DNA of 49,804 bases, taken from positions 1-49,804 of the forward strand of contig JANYAH010000135.1 of assembly GCA_025361425.1 (NCBI GenBank), read 5' to 3'. A program made the translations under genes and the position numbers. The notes beneath the pieces were generated by a model. That model was given only the letters and a program-made list of their open reading frames with translations. It was not told where the DNA came from and searched no databases. Shown in pieces: positions 49,754 through 49,804 of this stretch. Origin of the DNA: Candidatus Solibacter sp. (GTDB taxonomy: Bacteria; Acidobacteriota; Terriglobia; Bryobacterales; Bryobacteraceae). Every line of letters starts with the position of its first letter. The stretch's first letter is position 1.

Positions 49754-49804
49754 CCGCCTTCCCCCGCACCTTGCGCCAAGCCTGGGCCGAATACTTCGCG
49801 CCGG

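Noticed and set aside
49754-49804. Possible start of another plus-strand gene at the right edge
   Set aside because: Too short to judge; no clear start with a ribosome-binding site.

Overview
The window looks like a chromosomal segment of a GC-rich Acidobacteriota bacterium, probably near Solibacter/Bryobacter. This is judged from protein content only: two VWFA proteins of the Acidobacteria-specific TIGR03436 type, a very large TonB-dependent receptor with an N-terminal carboxypeptidase-regulatory domain, and abundant palindromic intergenic repeats. No rRNA, tRNA, CRISPR array or transposase was recognised.

Region 1 (1-14,796, all minus strand) is a compact tailed-phage-like structural cassette. 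In order of transcription it holds a candidate small terminase, large terminase, portal, scaffold-like protein, P22-type capsid, three connector-like genes, tail tube, a tail-assembly chaperone with an apparent programmed -1 frameshift, a very short tape-measure-like protein, two paralogous distal-tail proteins, a 1294-residue gpL/gpJ-type hub and a further gene cut by the window edge. No integrase, replication, lysis or regulatory gene is visible. Gene order and the tiny tape measure recall Rhodobacter-type gene transfer agents. Chromosomal repeat families sit in its gaps. An intrinsic terminator directly abuts the ribosome-binding site of its first gene, so expression seems to need read-through or antitermination. 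This is the best candidate for an undescribed system (domesticated particle or GTA-like element), but an ordinary prophage remains possible.

Region 2 (14,892-21,940) is a surface-polysaccharide-like group: GT39/ArnT-type membrane glycosyltransferase, asparagine synthase, UDP-sugar dehydrogenase, then a secreted FecR-domain protein and a degenerate receiver protein. Region 3 (22,031-24,641) has a pirin divergent from a MarR regulator with a clear operator, followed by a pseudokinase-SPOR membrane protein. Region 4 (24,974-33,978) has TonB receptor, ECF sigma and anti-sigma genes in one direction and two VWFA genes in the other.

Region 5 (34,050-43,234) is central metabolism: a sucC-sucD-ndk-pntAA-pntAB-pntB operon (succinyl-CoA synthetase, nucleoside diphosphate kinase, proton-translocating transhydrogenase), divergent trpD, and ppk1. 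Region 6 (43,360-44,690) is a pirin plus a frameshifted FMN reductase under a second copy of the MarR operator, suggesting a quinone/electrophile-response regulon split over two loci. Region 7 (44,770-49,753) has a lysine-rich small protein, cysS, a PLP thiol-metabolism enzyme, a DUF4440-like secreted protein and a secreted D-aminoacylase-type amidohydrolase.
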